Shown here in pieces: positions 9,082 to 17,296 of a DNA stretch of 64,000 nucleotides (position 1 is its first letter; each line of letters opens with the position of its first letter). The position numbers were made by a program, and so were the translations under genes. This DNA is from Paraburkholderia sp. HP33-1. GTDB taxonomy: Bacteria; Pseudomonadota; Gammaproteobacteria; Burkholderiales; Burkholderiaceae. Under the pieces are notes generated by a model, which ran no database searches, was not told where the DNA came from, and saw nothing but the letters and a program-made list of their open reading frames with translations. The stretch is from contig NZ_JAJEJR010000002.1 of assembly GCF_021390595.1 (NCBI RefSeq), forward strand, positions 992,001 to 1,056,000, in the 5' to 3' direction.

Positions 9082-12000
9082 ATGAAAAAAATCGCAGGTT
9101 CGCTGACGCCGCCGCAATGGCTCACGCTCGCGGGCGTGCTCGCGCTGCTCGTCGTCGTGTGGTTCGAAGGGCCGCTGTTCGCGTTCAACGGACACGCGCC
9201 GCTCGAATCGCCGCGCGCCCGCTGGATCGCGATGGCGCTGCTCGTCGCCGCGTGGGTGCTGGCCTGGGGCGCGCGCGCGGGCGTCGCGCGACTCGTCAAT
9301 CTGCGCTTCGTGAGCGGTGTGGCAGGGCAGGGTCAGGCGGCGGGCAGTGTGGAACTCGCGGTGCTGCGCGAGCGCTTCGAGCAGGCGCTTGCGATCCTGC
9401 GGCAGGCGCGCATGAAAGGCATCAACGGCCGCCAATGGGTGTACCAGCTGCCGTGGTACATGTTCATCGGCGCGCCGGGCACCGGCAAGAGCACGGCGCT
9501 CGCGCACTCGGGCCTGCGCTTTCCGCTGCGCGAGAAGCTCGGCGAGGCGGCGATCGGCGGCGTCGGCGGCACGCGCCACTGCGAGTGGTGGTTCACCGAC
9601 GACGCCGTGCTCGTCGATACCGCGGGCCGCTACACGACGCAGGACAGCGACGCGCAAGCCGACGGGTCCGCGTGGACGGGCTTTCTGCAACTGCTGCGCA
9701 AGTACCGGCCACGCCGGCCGCTGAACGGTCTCATCGTGACGGTCTCGGCGGCGGATCTGGTGCGCCAGGACGAGGCGGCGCGCGACACGCACATCCGCAC
9801 GATCCGAAGCCGGCTCACGGAGCTGAGCGAGAGGCTCGGGGTGCGCTTTCCGGTCTACGTCGTCGTGACGAAGTGCGATCTGCTGGCGGGCTTCACCGAG
9901 TTCTTCGACGACCTCGGCGAAGCGGAGCGCAACCAGGTCTGGGGCATCACGTTCCCACTCGACGAGTCGCCGACTGCGGGCGCCGCGCTCGCCGCGTTCC
10001 CCGCCGAATTTGATGCGCTTGGCGCGCGGCTGCAGGCGCGCGTGCTGCATCGCATGCAGCGTGAAACGGACGTGCAGCGGCGCGCGCGGTTGTACGGCTT
10101 CGCTCAACAGTTCGCGGGGCTGCAGCCGGCGCTCGGGTGTTTTCTCGACGGCGCGTTCCGCGGCACGCGCTTCGAGGCGTCGCCGTTTCTGCGCGGCGTC
10201 TACTTTACGAGCGGTACGCAGCACGGCCGGCCGATCGACCGCGCGATCAGCGCCATCGCGCAATCGCTTGGGTTGCGCAGTGACGTTGCGTACCAGCGCG
10301 ACGCGTCGGGGCGTGCGTACTTCATCAACCGGCTGCTCAAGGACGTGGTGATCGCCGAGGCGGGGCTGGTGGGCGCGAACGCGCGCTTCGAGCAATGCCG
10401 CGCGTGGCTGCGGCGAGGCGCGCTCGCGCTGGTCGGTGCGACGCTGATACTCGCGCTCGCGGGCATGGGTGTGAGCTATCAGCGCAACCGTGCCTATGTC
10501 GCCGAGTTCGAACGGCAGACCCGGCACGTCGAGCAACTGGCGCGAGAAGCGAACGCGACCGCGAACCCGCTCGCGGTGCTGCCGTTGCTCGACGCGGCGC
10601 GCGCGCTGCCCGGCGGCTACGCGGACGCCGACAGGCAGGTGCCATGGCTCACCCGGCTCTGGCTCTATCAGGGCGACAAGCTCGGCCAGCAAGCGCGTGT
10701 CACCTACCGGCGCCTGCTCAATCAGACCTTGCTGCCGCTCGCGCTCGGCAAGCTGACCCAGGAGTTGCGCGACGGCGCTCCCGAGAATGCTTCGGAAACC
10801 GAAGCGTATCGCTACGAAGCCTTGCGCGCGTATCTGATGCTCGGCGACGCGGCGCATTTCGACCCCGCCGCGTTGCGCGCCCATCTGGTGCCGGCGCTCG
10901 CAGGCAACGCGAGCCCCGCGCAAAGAAGCGCGCTCGATGCGCATCTCGCCGCGCTGTTCGACAAGACGCAGTTCGATCCCTCGCTGCCGCTCGACAACGC
11001 GCTCATCAAGGCGGCACGCGCGCGCCTCGCCGAATTGCCGCTGTCGCAGCGCGTCGGCAACCGGGTGGACGGCGAACTCGCGCAGGCGAATCTGGCCGCA
11101 TTCAACGTGAGCGCCGCCGCCGGGCCGAACGCGCCGCTGCTGCTCAGGCGCACGAGCGGCGCGCCGCTCACGGCCGGCGTGGCGGGCGCGTACACCCGCG
11201 CCGGCTACGCGCAATACACGCGAGCGCGCGACGCCGCGCTCGCCGATGTCGCGAAGGACGCCTGGGTGCTTGGCCGCGACGACGTCGCACTCACGCCCGA
11301 GGGCATCGCCGCGTTGCGCGCCGCGCTCGACGAGCGCTACTTCGACGCCTATATCCGCGCATGGGACGGCCTCCTCGACGATGTGACCATCGTGCCCGTG
11401 ACCGGTCTTGCCGATGGCGCGCGTGTCGCGAACGGGCTTTCCGCGCCCGATTCGCCGCTCAGGAAGTTCATCGTCGCAGCGGCGCGCGAGACGACGCTCG
11501 CGGCGAACGCATCCGGCAAGCAAGACGCGACGACGCGCGTCGACGAGCACTTTCAACCGTTGCACGAGCTCGCGGGCAAGCCGGGCGACGCTGCCGCGCT
11601 GGACCGCGATCTTGCGCCGCTCAAGGACGCCGCCGTGTTTCTCGACGCGGCCGACGCCGCGCGCAGAATGGGCCAGCCCGCGCCCGCCGGCGACGCGTTA
11701 GGCAAGCTGAGGCTCGCGAGCCAGACGGCGCCGGCGCCGCTCACGCCGGTGGCGGCGTCGCTCGCGACGGCAGGCACGGCGCTCGTGGAAGGCGGCGAAC
11801 GCGCACGCCTCGACGCGCAGTGGAACGCGAGCGCGGGACCGTTGTGCCGCCGCGCGCTCGATGGCCGTTATCCATTCGTGCATGCCTCGACCCGCGATGT
11901 CGCCGCCGACGACTTCGGCAAACTGTTCGCACCGGGCGGCCTCATTGACGACTTCTTCCAGAAGAACCTCGCCGCGCTGGTCGACACGAGCGGGCCGGTG

Positions 12001-12504
12001 TGGCAATGGCGCGCCGGGACTCCACCGGCGGGCACGTCGCGTGATGCGCTGGCGCAGTTTCAGCGCGCCGCGCAGATCCGCGACGCGTTCTTCCACGACG
12101 GCAGCCGCGACATGTCGATCCGTTTTCGCGTGAAGGCGCTTTCTCTCGATCCGGCCGTGACGCAGGTGAATCTCGACATCGACGGTCAGCAGCTTGCGCT
12201 CAGGCAGGACGGTCTCCAGTCGATGCTGCTGCAATGGCCGAGCGGCAAGAATACGGGCCGCGCGGCCGCGCAGTTCGATCCGCCCGCCGCCGCACAGACC
12301 CCGCCGCTGGATGCGAGCGGCCCGTGGGCGTTCCTGCATCTGATCGACACCGGCCGGCTCGAAGGCACTGCGCAACCGGACCGCTACAGACTCACGCTCG
12401 ATTCCGCCGGACGCAAGGCCGTGCTCGAGCTGGATGCGACGAGCGTCGTCAATCCTTTCCGGCGCGCGCCGCTCGAGCAGTTTCGCTGTCCGGAGCACCT
12501 GTGA
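9082..12504 (+). CDS. tssM: T6SS inner-membrane protein TssM (IcmF)
   Basis: Large membrane protein that spans the inner membrane and reaches the outer-membrane lipoprotein, forming the T6SS trans-envelope channel with TssL. The product is 1140 residues from the ATG at 9082, preceded by GGAG; a TTG at 9070 would add four residues. Two N-terminal membrane helices (about 12-28 and 48-66) precede a cytoplasmic NTPase-like domain with Walker A GAPGTGKST at about 130-138. A third membrane helix lies near 450-470 (VGATLILALAGMGVSY), followed by a long periplasmic part with IcmF-related and TssM C-terminal domains. Its stop overlaps the ATG of tagF. Confidence 0.95.
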   Translation: MKKIAGSLTPPQWLTLAGVLALLVVVWFEGPLFAFNGHAPLESPRARWIAMALLVAAWVLAWGARAGVARLVNLRFVSGVAGQGQAAGSVELAVLRERFEQALAILRQARMKGINGRQWVYQLPWYMFIGAPGTGKSTALAHSGLRFPLREKLGEAAIGGVGGTRHCEWWFTDDAVLVDTAGRYTTQDSDAQADGSAWTGFLQLLRKYRPRRPLNGLIVTVSAADLVRQDEAARDTHIRTIRSRLTELSERLGVRFPVYVVVTKCDLLAGFTEFFDDLGEAERNQVWGITFPLDESPTAGAALAAFPAEFDALGARLQARVLHRMQRETDVQRRARLYGFAQQFAGLQPALGCFLDGAFRGTRFEASPFLRGVYFTSGTQHGRPIDRAISAIAQSLGLRSDVAYQRDASGRAYFINRLLKDVVIAEAGLVGANARFEQCRAWLRRGALALVGATLILALAGMGVSYQRNRAYVAEFERQTRHVEQLAREANATANPLAVLPLLDAARALPGGYADADRQVPWLTRLWLYQGDKLGQQARVTYRRLLNQTLLPLALGKLTQELRDGAPENASETEAYRYEALRAYLMLGDAAHFDPAALRAHLVPALAGNASPAQRSALDAHLAALFDKTQFDPSLPLDNALIKAARARLAELPLSQRVGNRVDGELAQANLAAFNVSAAAGPNAPLLLRRTSGAPLTAGVAGAYTRAGYAQYTRARDAALADVAKDAWVLGRDDVALTPEGIAALRAALDERYFDAYIRAWDGLLDDVTIVPVTGLADGARVANGLSAPDSPLRKFIVAAARETTLAANASGKQDATTRVDEHFQPLHELAGKPGDAAALDRDLAPLKDAAVFLDAADAARRMGQPAPAGDALGKLRLASQTAPAPLTPVAASLATAGTALVEGGERARLDAQWNASAGPLCRRALDGRYPFVHASTRDVAADDFGKLFAPGGLIDDFFQKNLAALVDTSGPVWQWRAGTPPAGTSRDALAQFQRAAQIRDAFFHDGSRDMSIRFRVKALSLDPAVTQVNLDIDGQQLALRQDGLQSMLLQWPSGKNTGRAAAQFDPPAAAQTPPLDASGPWAFLHLIDTGRLEGTAQPDRYRLTLDSAGRKAVLELDATSVVNPFRRAPLEQFRCPEHL

Positions 12505-13088
12505 TGGCGTCGCCGGGCGTCGCCGGATGCTTTGGCAAGCTGCGCGGCAACGGCGACTTCGTGACGCGGCGCCTGCCGGCGTGCTTCGTCGAACCTTGGG
12601 ACGCGATGCTGCAGGCGGCCCTGATCGCGAGCCGCGCGGCGCGCGGGCGTGCCTGGCTCGATGCATATCTGACCGCGCCGCTGTGGCGCTTCGCGCTCGG
12701 CGGCGGCGTGCTGGGGGAGAGCGGATGGGCGGGGGTGCTGATGCCGAGCGTCGACAGCGCGGGCCGACACTTTCCACTCACGATCGCCGCGCCCGTCGAC
12801 GCGCTTGCGTGGCCGCGGTGGCGTGCGCATGCGGACGCGTGGTTCGAGCGGTGCGGTGCGCTCGCGCTCGCGACGCTCGACGAGCGCGCGCGTCTGGCGG
12901 ATTTCGATGCCGGATTGCTGGCGCTCTCGCACGCGCATCACGCGAGCGGCGTTTCGACGCCATTACACGCCGGTGCGCGGGGAATGAGTGTCTGGTGGCA
13001 AGCGGAAGCGGCGCGCACGAGCGCAGGTCTGCCCGATGCCGCGTTCGTCGCCGGGTTATTCGACAATGCCGCCGGCCGCGCGGACTAA
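12504..13088 (+). CDS. tagF: T6SS-associated protein TagF
   Basis: TagF-family (ImpM) protein, a post-translational modulator of T6SS activity; in other species TagF represses the system and works with the threonine phosphorylation pathway. The protein is 194 residues from the ATG at 12504, which shares one base with the tssM stop; GTG at 12501 is an alternative. Family features are the N-terminal GCFGKLRGNGDFVTRRLP block and the GWAGVLMPSVDSAGR-HFPLT block. Its stop codon overlaps the convergent phosphatase stop (13085-13088), so the two signalling genes meet tail to tail. Confidence 0.92.
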   Translation: MASPGVAGCFGKLRGNGDFVTRRLPACFVEPWDAMLQAALIASRAARGRAWLDAYLTAPLWRFALGGGVLGESGWAGVLMPSVDSAGRHFPLTIAAPVDALAWPRWRAHADAWFERCGALALATLDERARLADFDAGLLALSHAHHASGVSTPLHAGARGMSVWWQAEAARTSAGLPDAAFVAGLFDNAAGRAD

Positions 13089-13912
13089 ACGGCGTCGAAG
13101 CACACAATGACCGCTGTGATGTTGTCCTTGCCGCCCGCATCCAGTGCGAGCGCCACGAGATCCCTGCAGGCGTCGTCGATAGCGTGCGGCGTTGTCGCTG
13201 CGAGCACCGCCTCGATCTCGCAATGCGAGACTTCGGCGTGCAAGCCGTCGCTGCACAGCAGATAACGGTCGGCGGGCAGCCACGCATGCGCTTCGATGGC
13301 CGGGGCGATCGACGGCATCGGCCCCAGCGCCTGCAGCAGCGCGTTACGCGGCGGCAGATGTTCGATGACACCGTGCTCCAGCGCCTGCTGATAAAGCGTG
13401 TGGTCGCGCGACAACTGCGACAGCGCGCGGTCGCGATAGCGGTAGAGCCGGCTGTCGCCGATGTGAAACGAGATCAGCCGCCCTGAGCCGGACGGCTGCC
13501 AGATGCCCGTCAACGTGGTGCCCATCGATCGAGGCGCGAGACGCTCGCGCAGGTTGATCGCGTGGAGGATCGCGTTGGCGTGATCGAGCGCGTCGGCGGC
13601 GGCGCGCATCGCGCACGCGGTTGCATCGTACACGGTGGCGTCGGGATCATCGGTGAATGTTGCCTCGACGTGAGCGCGTGGCATTGCGTCAGCTGAGAGC
13701 CGCGCGGCGATGCAGTCGAGCGCGGTCGCGCTGGCGCGTGCGCCGAATGCGTGACCGCCCATGCCATCCGCGACCGCGATGAGGTTCGACCCCGGATCGA
13801 TCAGGAAGCGGTCCTGATTCTCGCGGCGCACACGCCCTGTGTCGGTGAGGCCGAACGCCGAGCACGTGGCAAGGCGGATCGGTGCGCAGCGGGTGAGCGT
13901 GTCGGAATCCAT
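13085..13912 (-). CDS. pppA: PP2C-family Ser/Thr phosphatase (PppA-like)
   Basis: Metal-dependent protein phosphatase expected to reverse phosphorylation by the adjacent kinase. The 275-residue product carries all the PP2C metal-ligand blocks: ENQDRF at about 31-36, AVADGMGGHAFG at about 46-57, GDSRLYRY, LLCSDGL and GGKDNIT. It has no membrane segment, so it is cytoplasmic. It is the last gene of the minus-strand operon fecR-like, DUF3365, kinase, phosphatase, with a 27-base gap after the kinase. The gene name is by analogy with the Pseudomonas aeruginosa T6SS PppA. Confidence 0.9.
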   Translation of the reverse strand: MDSDTLTRCAPIRLATCSAFGLTDTGRVRRENQDRFLIDPGSNLIAVADGMGGHAFGARASATALDCIAARLSADAMPRAHVEATFTDDPDATVYDATACAMRAAADALDHANAILHAINLRERLAPRSMGTTLTGIWQPSGSGRLISFHIGDSRLYRYRDRALSQLSRDHTLYQQALEHGVIEHLPPRNALLQALGPMPSIAPAIEAHAWLPADRYLLCSDGLHAEVSHCEIEAVLAATTPHAIDDACRDLVALALDAGGKDNITAVIVCFDAV

Positions 13913-13939
13913 CGGTCGTGCTCCTTCGGATGCGTGTCG

Positions 13940-15379
13940 CTACAGTCCGACGTCGCGCTCGAAACGCGCGCGGTCGGCTTCGTTGGAGATCGCCGCCGCG
14001 AGCCGCTCGTGCAGCGCACGCAGGCTGGCCGCGTGGCATGCTTCGCGTCTCGCGACGATCGTCGCGATCGGGCCGAGATAAACGGCGAGCCTGAGCGCGG
14101 CGGCCTGCACCTCTTCCACGCCAAGCGATGAAGAAGAGGATGCACCTTGGGTTGCGCCCTGCCGCGACGCCGCGGTGCCATGCGTCGTGCCTGCACGGGA
14201 CCCATCCGCGAAGGCGGCGATGAATTGCGCACGACCCTTGTCGGAAGGAACATGCGGCGCGAGCAGCGCGATGAGCGCGGGCAGGTCCGGCGCATTGGCG
14301 ATGCGCGCCGCGGCGCGCCGCACGAGCAGACGCGCTACTGGCCCGATCTGCGCGGCGAGCTGAGTCTCGACCGGGAGGAGCATGGCGGTGGGCCACATTG
14401 TCAACGAGGGCAGCGACTCGCCGCGCCAGGAACCCGTTCCTGACGCGAGCGGCCCGGCGGGTCTCGCTGCCTGCGCTTCCAGAATCGTGCGGTCGTCTTC
14501 CACTGCGTCCGCGCGTTCGGGCGGCAGAGGCTGCACGCCGTCCGACGCATCGGCAAGGGCCCGGCGCAGCGCGTCCGCCGTCTGGAAACGCGCGGCGGGG
14601 CGTCGGGATAACGCGCGCATCAGCACGTCGTCGAGCGCGGGCGGCAGCGCACGGTTACAGGCGGAAGGCGCTCGCGGTGTCTCGTGCATCACCTGCCGCA
14701 TGACCTCGACGTGCGACGCCCCCGCGAACGGCCGAAGACCTGTCAGCATCTGATAGAGCACGATCGCGGCGGAAAAGAGGTCGGAGCGCCCGTCGACGGG
14801 CTCGCCCGTGAACTGCTCCGGCGACATGTAGCTCGGCGTGCCGATCATCGCGCCCGCCAGCGTCAGCGTGGACGACTCGACATGCGCGACGCCGAAGTCC
14901 GCGACCTTCAGCCGCCCTTGTTCGCTGACGAGCAGATTCGCGGGCTTGATGTCGCGATGCACGACCCCGTGCTCGTGCGCGAAGCCGAGCGCGGCGAGCA
15001 GTTGCCCGAACCAGTCGAGCGCGGAGGCGAGTTCGAGCGGACGGCCCGCGTCGAGCAGTTGCTTCAGTCCCCGCCCGCTCACGAGTTCCATCGCGATATA
15101 AGCGGTGTCCGTGGTCTCGCCATAGTCGTACACGGCCACGATGTTCGGATGCGCGAGCCGACCGGCCGCCTGTGCCTCATTGCGCAAACGCGCCATCAGG
15201 CTCGCTCGATCGCCGCCTTCGAACAACTCGTGGCGGACGGTCTTCAGCGCGACATGCCGCTCGATGTGCGGATCGAACGCGCGATAGACGATGCCCATCG
15301 CGCCCGCGCCCAGCATCGCCTCGATGCGGTACTTGCCGAGCTGCGCGATGCGTGGCGTGTCCGTCGCGGCGGCTGTCAC
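13940..15379 (-). CDS. T6SS-linked Ser/Thr protein kinase with duplicated C-terminal domain
   Basis: Hanks-type kinase of 479 residues, probably the PpkA-equivalent that phosphorylates the FHA protein and controls secretion. The kinase domain covers about 17-275: glycine loop LGAGAMG at 23-29, the VAIK-like lysine in VALKTV (about 46), HRDIKPAN at 141-148, DFG at 161-163 and GTPSYMSPEQ at 180-189. Unlike classical PpkA I see no membrane helix. The C-terminal part holds two similar units of about 50 residues (338-390 and 428-477), each with a pattern L-x3-[IL]GP-[VI]-A-x3-[VA]-RR ending in RA-x-F. Only one base separates it from the upstream DUF3365 gene. Confidence 0.93.
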   Translation of the reverse strand: MTAAATDTPRIAQLGKYRIEAMLGAGAMGIVYRAFDPHIERHVALKTVRHELFEGGDRASLMARLRNEAQAAGRLAHPNIVAVYDYGETTDTAYIAMELVSGRGLKQLLDAGRPLELASALDWFGQLLAALGFAHEHGVVHRDIKPANLLVSEQGRLKVADFGVAHVESSTLTLAGAMIGTPSYMSPEQFTGEPVDGRSDLFSAAIVLYQMLTGLRPFAGASHVEVMRQVMHETPRAPSACNRALPPALDDVLMRALSRRPAARFQTADALRRALADASDGVQPLPPERADAVEDDRTILEAQAARPAGPLASGTGSWRGESLPSLTMWPTAMLLPVETQLAAQIGPVARLLVRRAAARIANAPDLPALIALLAPHVPSDKGRAQFIAAFADGSRAGTTHGTAASRQGATQGASSSSSLGVEEVQAAALRLAVYLGPIATIVARREACHAASLRALHERLAAAISNEADRARFERDVGL

Positions 15380-15380
15380 C

Positions 15381-16259
15381 TCATGCCTCGATCATCTTGA
15401 ACGCTTCGACGAGGCTCGTCTTCATCCGCGCGAACGACGCGGCGAGCGAAGCGATCTCGTCGCGGCCGCCATCAGTGAAGGTCGCGCTCTCGAGCTGGCC
15501 GAGACTCGCCTGATCGGCGGCGCGTGAGAGCGCACGGATGCGCCGCGTGACGAGCAGATGCACCATGACGTTCAGCGCAATCAGCAGCAGTACGAACACC
15601 GCGAGCAGCGACCCGAGGAAGGTGCGCAGCACCGCGTCGCTGCGCGCGACCGGCATCGCCATCGGCACCGACACGAAATCGGCGCCGATGACTTCGTGCA
15701 TTGCCCAGTTGAAGCCGTTGTCGGGACCGTACTTGTCGATCATCGTCTTAGGCGCCCGTGACGGGACGCTGTGGCACTCCATGCAGGCGGCGTCGTTGAT
15801 GCGGTTCGGGCGCGCGATATACAGGTTCTGCCCGGACGGCGTATCGCGCAGACCAACGATCTCCTTCAGTTCGGGCTTGTCGTGCAGATTCCGGATCACG
15901 TCCGCTTCCCAGTCCGAGGGACGGTCGCGCGGATTGGTCGGATTCAGCATCGTCGAGCGATAGGCGTATCCGGCGAGATGTTTTTCCAGCGTCATCAGCG
16001 TCTCGACCGCCGAGAATGCCGGCACCGACTGCGGCACGAAACTGTATTTGAGCTGCGTCTGCAAGAGCGGCGTGACTTGTGTCGCGGTGTAGTTCTGCGC
16101 CGCGCTCGCCGCTTCCATCAGGACGCGCGCATTCTGCACCGTCTCTTCGATCGCCGCGCGGCGCAGCAGCTCGCGCGCCGCGAACCCGGCCGACACGAAG
16201 CCGACGACGAAGACCACGAGAAACACCAGATTGAATTTGACGGCGAGCGACAGTCTCAT
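15381..16259 (-). CDS. DUF3365 (Tll0287-like) membrane protein with HAMP region and CxxCH motif
   Basis: Membrane sensor-like protein of 292 residues. An N-terminal helix (about 8-28) and a second helix (about 213-236) bracket a periplasmic DUF3365 domain, and a HAMP-like region follows (about 237-285). The periplasmic domain contains CMECH at 159-163, a c-type haem attachment motif, so it may sense redox state or gas ligands. There is no output domain beyond HAMP. The start at 16259 is chosen because GAGGTGAAG precedes it and it overlaps the fecR-like stop as ATGA; an upstream extension to 16346 is unlikely. Operon position suggests it feeds a signal to the kinase. Confidence 0.88.
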   Translation of the reverse strand: MRLSLAVKFNLVFLVVFVVGFVSAGFAARELLRRAAIEETVQNARVLMEAASAAQNYTATQVTPLLQTQLKYSFVPQSVPAFSAVETLMTLEKHLAGYAYRSTMLNPTNPRDRPSDWEADVIRNLHDKPELKEIVGLRDTPSGQNLYIARPNRINDAACMECHSVPSRAPKTMIDKYGPDNGFNWAMHEVIGADFVSVPMAMPVARSDAVLRTFLGSLLAVFVLLLIALNVMVHLLVTRRIRALSRAADQASLGQLESATFTDGGRDEIASLAASFARMKTSLVEAFKMIEA

Positions 16260-17143
16260 GACTTCACCTCGGTTGATTGAGCCTGCAAGGGCACGACCGC
16301 GCGCCGGTACTGCATGGCAGGAGGCGGGTACAGGACGCGTCTCCATTCGGGAAGACTGCGCAGGTTCTGCCGCACTTGCGAGCGGAACGGCTCGCCTTGC
16401 GCGAGCGGCCGGAAGCGCGCGACGAAGCTGCGGCGAATGCCGAGCGGCGCGACCAGCCAGTCCGCGAGATCGGCAAAGGTCGCCGGGCGACCCTGCGACG
16501 GAATGGCGAGCTTCGCCTTTGCGGGCGCGGGGACCGGCGCGAGCGGGTCGCGGAACGGCCGTGGCATCGCGGCGACGAACGACGGCGCTGGACGCGCGCT
16601 CACATCGAGCGGCTTGCCCGCTTCACGCGCGGCGTAATGATCGCCGTCGAGCGGCTGGTAAGCGTCGGCATGACCAGGCAGGGAGAGCGTCATGCCCCCC
16701 GTCTCCAGGAAAAGAGAGGTTGCGTCGCGGCTCGCGTGCAGCACGGCGGCGCCATCGCGCATGACGGCATCGAGCGCGGGGGTGTCGAGCGACAAGGGCT
16801 CCGTCGCAGCGGCCTGCGTGCGCGCGATCTTGATCCAGCCCGAGAGCAGCGCAAGGGAATCGCCACCCTGCGCGGCATCGACGGCGATGCGCGTGTCCGC
16901 GCCGAGTGCGACGATCGTGCCGTCTGCTTCGATCTGTGCGCTGCCCTGCGCCGAGGTGGCGAGCAGATCGCCTTGCTCCAGCGCGATGGGCGCATCGACG
17001 TTGAACACCGTCGTCGCACGAATCAGCGTGACGGTTCCTTCGGGCAGCAGGACGAACTGGCCCGCATGCGCGCTCTGAAGTGCGCACAGACACGCGATAG
17101 CGATGCCGTTGCGCAGAACTTGTGGCAGGGTTCGGGCGTTCAT
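16256..17143 (-). CDS. FecR-domain secreted/periplasmic protein
   Basis: Protein of 295 residues with a signal peptide (hydrophobic core IAIACLCALQ, probable cleavage after AHA near 27) and a FecR-type beta domain at about 28-160. The remainder, about 160-295, is proline-rich with no domain I recognise. It lacks the N-terminal cytoplasmic and membrane anti-sigma parts of true FecR, so iron-dicitrate signalling is not implied. It is the first gene of the minus-strand signalling operon and overlaps the DUF3365 gene by four bases. A shared envelope-sensing role is inferred from this arrangement. Confidence 0.85.
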   Translation of the reverse strand: MNARTLPQVLRNGIAIACLCALQSAHAGQFVLLPEGTVTLIRATTVFNVDAPIALEQGDLLATSAQGSAQIEADGTIVALGADTRIAVDAAQGGDSLALLSGWIKIARTQAAATEPLSLDTPALDAVMRDGAAVLHASRDATSLFLETGGMTLSLPGHADAYQPLDGDHYAAREAGKPLDVSARPAPSFVAAMPRPFRDPLAPVPAPAKAKLAIPSQGRPATFADLADWLVAPLGIRRSFVARFRPLAQGEPFRSQVRQNLRSLPEWRRVLYPPPAMQYRRAVVPLQAQSTEVKS

Positions 17144-17240
17144 CGCGGTCGTTGCCTCGAAAACGTGAAGGGATTGCGACGAAAACAGCTGGGTGCCCGC
17201 TTCTATTCCGAGGGGATTTTCCCTAAGCCCCGTGGAACGG

Positions 17241-17272
17241 AAAACGAAAACGCCTTCGCAAAGGCGAAGGCG
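17241..17272 (-). terminator. Intrinsic terminator after the 511-residue gene
   Basis: Read on the minus strand, a 9-bp perfect stem (CGCCTTCGC / GCGAAGGCG, loop of four) is followed by a T-rich tail TTTTCGTTTT. It lies 25 bases beyond the stop at 17297 and isolates this unit from the fecR-like operon. Confidence 0.88.
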
Positions 17273-17296
17273 CCGGCTGTGTTGCGCGCAGAGCGG

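Noticed and set aside
9064..11565. Minus-strand frame of about 830 codons opposite tssM
   Set aside because: Pure shadow of TssM; composition is typical of antisense frames and no domain is seen.
16256..17143. Interpretation as a true FecR iron-dicitrate anti-sigma factor
   Set aside because: The protein is exported through a signal peptide and lacks the cytoplasmic and membrane parts; no sigma factor or TonB receptor is adjacent.
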